From: Spirochaetaceae bacterium
Lineage (GTDB): Bacteria; Spirochaetota; Spirochaetia; Treponematales; Breznakiellaceae
DNA: 6,122 nucleotides
Assembly (NCBI GenBank): GCA_031269165.1
Contig: JAISZQ010000370.1
Span: 1-6,122, forward strand
Reading direction: 5' to 3'
Shown here: positions 5,990 through 6,122 of the stretch, piece by piece
Layout: every line of letters begins with the position of its first letter
Numbering within the stretch: position 1 is the stretch's first letter
Notes under the pieces: generated by a model
Told to the model about the DNA's origin: nothing
Seen by the model: the letters and a program-made list of their open reading frames with translations, nothing else
Database searches by the model: none
Position numbers and translations under genes: made by a program

Positions 5990-6122
5990 TTCTATTTCAT
6001 TCCCTAGGAGTCTGTGGGACTTAGCAAAAAATTAGAAATAATACACGAAAATACGAATTTTAACCTAATCAAAATACTAACAATGGCTTATTTATCATAG
6101 TTTTTGCACTATTTTCTGCGAA
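5990..6122. other. AT-rich non-coding tail, possible edge of another element
   Basis: From about 6025 the composition shifts sharply to A/T, unlike the GC-rich gene to the left. The shift follows an imperfect inverted repeat, CTAGGAGTC...GGACTTAG (6004-6024). On the minus strand a frame from the window edge reads 17 codons (FAENSAKTMINKPLLVF) before a stop. This could be the end of a gene, but it is too short to identify. No gene can be supported here. Confidence 0.35.

Overview
The window most likely comes from a spirochete of the Treponema group, perhaps a gut (termite-type) treponeme. The main evidence is a 1033-residue, minus-strand protein (1952-5053) with an acidic disordered N-terminus, one central transmembrane helix and a C-terminal TPR domain. 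This is the layout of the spirochete periplasmic flagellar collar protein FlcA. The neighbouring genes fit that source: an AAA-ATPase-like/PD-(D/E)XK protein of a type often found in many copies in gut anaerobes, and a DUF3791/DUF3990 pair. Genus assignment is inference from protein layout and remembered family resemblance; no search was run.

Layout. (1) 1-558, plus: C-terminal 185 codons of an AAA-ATPase-like/PDDEXK_9 protein whose start lies outside the window. (2) 559-847: non-coding, rich in stem-loops, with one 18-codon ORF behind a perfect GGAGG. (3) 848-1437, plus: a two-gene operon overlapping by 4 bases (GTGA), DUF3791 then DUF3990. This is a toxin-antitoxin-like pair, and the second gene appears to lack its usual C-terminal end. 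(4) 1438-1951: no gene. It holds a palindrome, eleven 23-bp tandem repeats with a higher-order pattern, and a REP-like palindromic element carrying two CATTGCGAGC copies. (5) 1952-5053, minus: flcA-like gene. (6) 5093-5878, plus: an exported protein with two carbohydrate-binding-type (CBM48/AMPK-like) early-set modules, divergent from flcA across only 39 bases. (7) 5879-6122: non-coding, with a long stem-loop and then an abrupt AT-rich tail that may be the edge of another element.

The left part (1-1830) looks like accessory DNA: a multicopy-type gene fragment, a TA-like pair, and repeats abutting the 3' end of that pair. The right part looks like core spirochete sequence. The collar protein would sit in the inner membrane with its TPR domain in the periplasm around the periplasmic flagellar motor. 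The divergent CBM48-like protein would be secreted to the same compartment. Any functional link between those two is speculation from position only.
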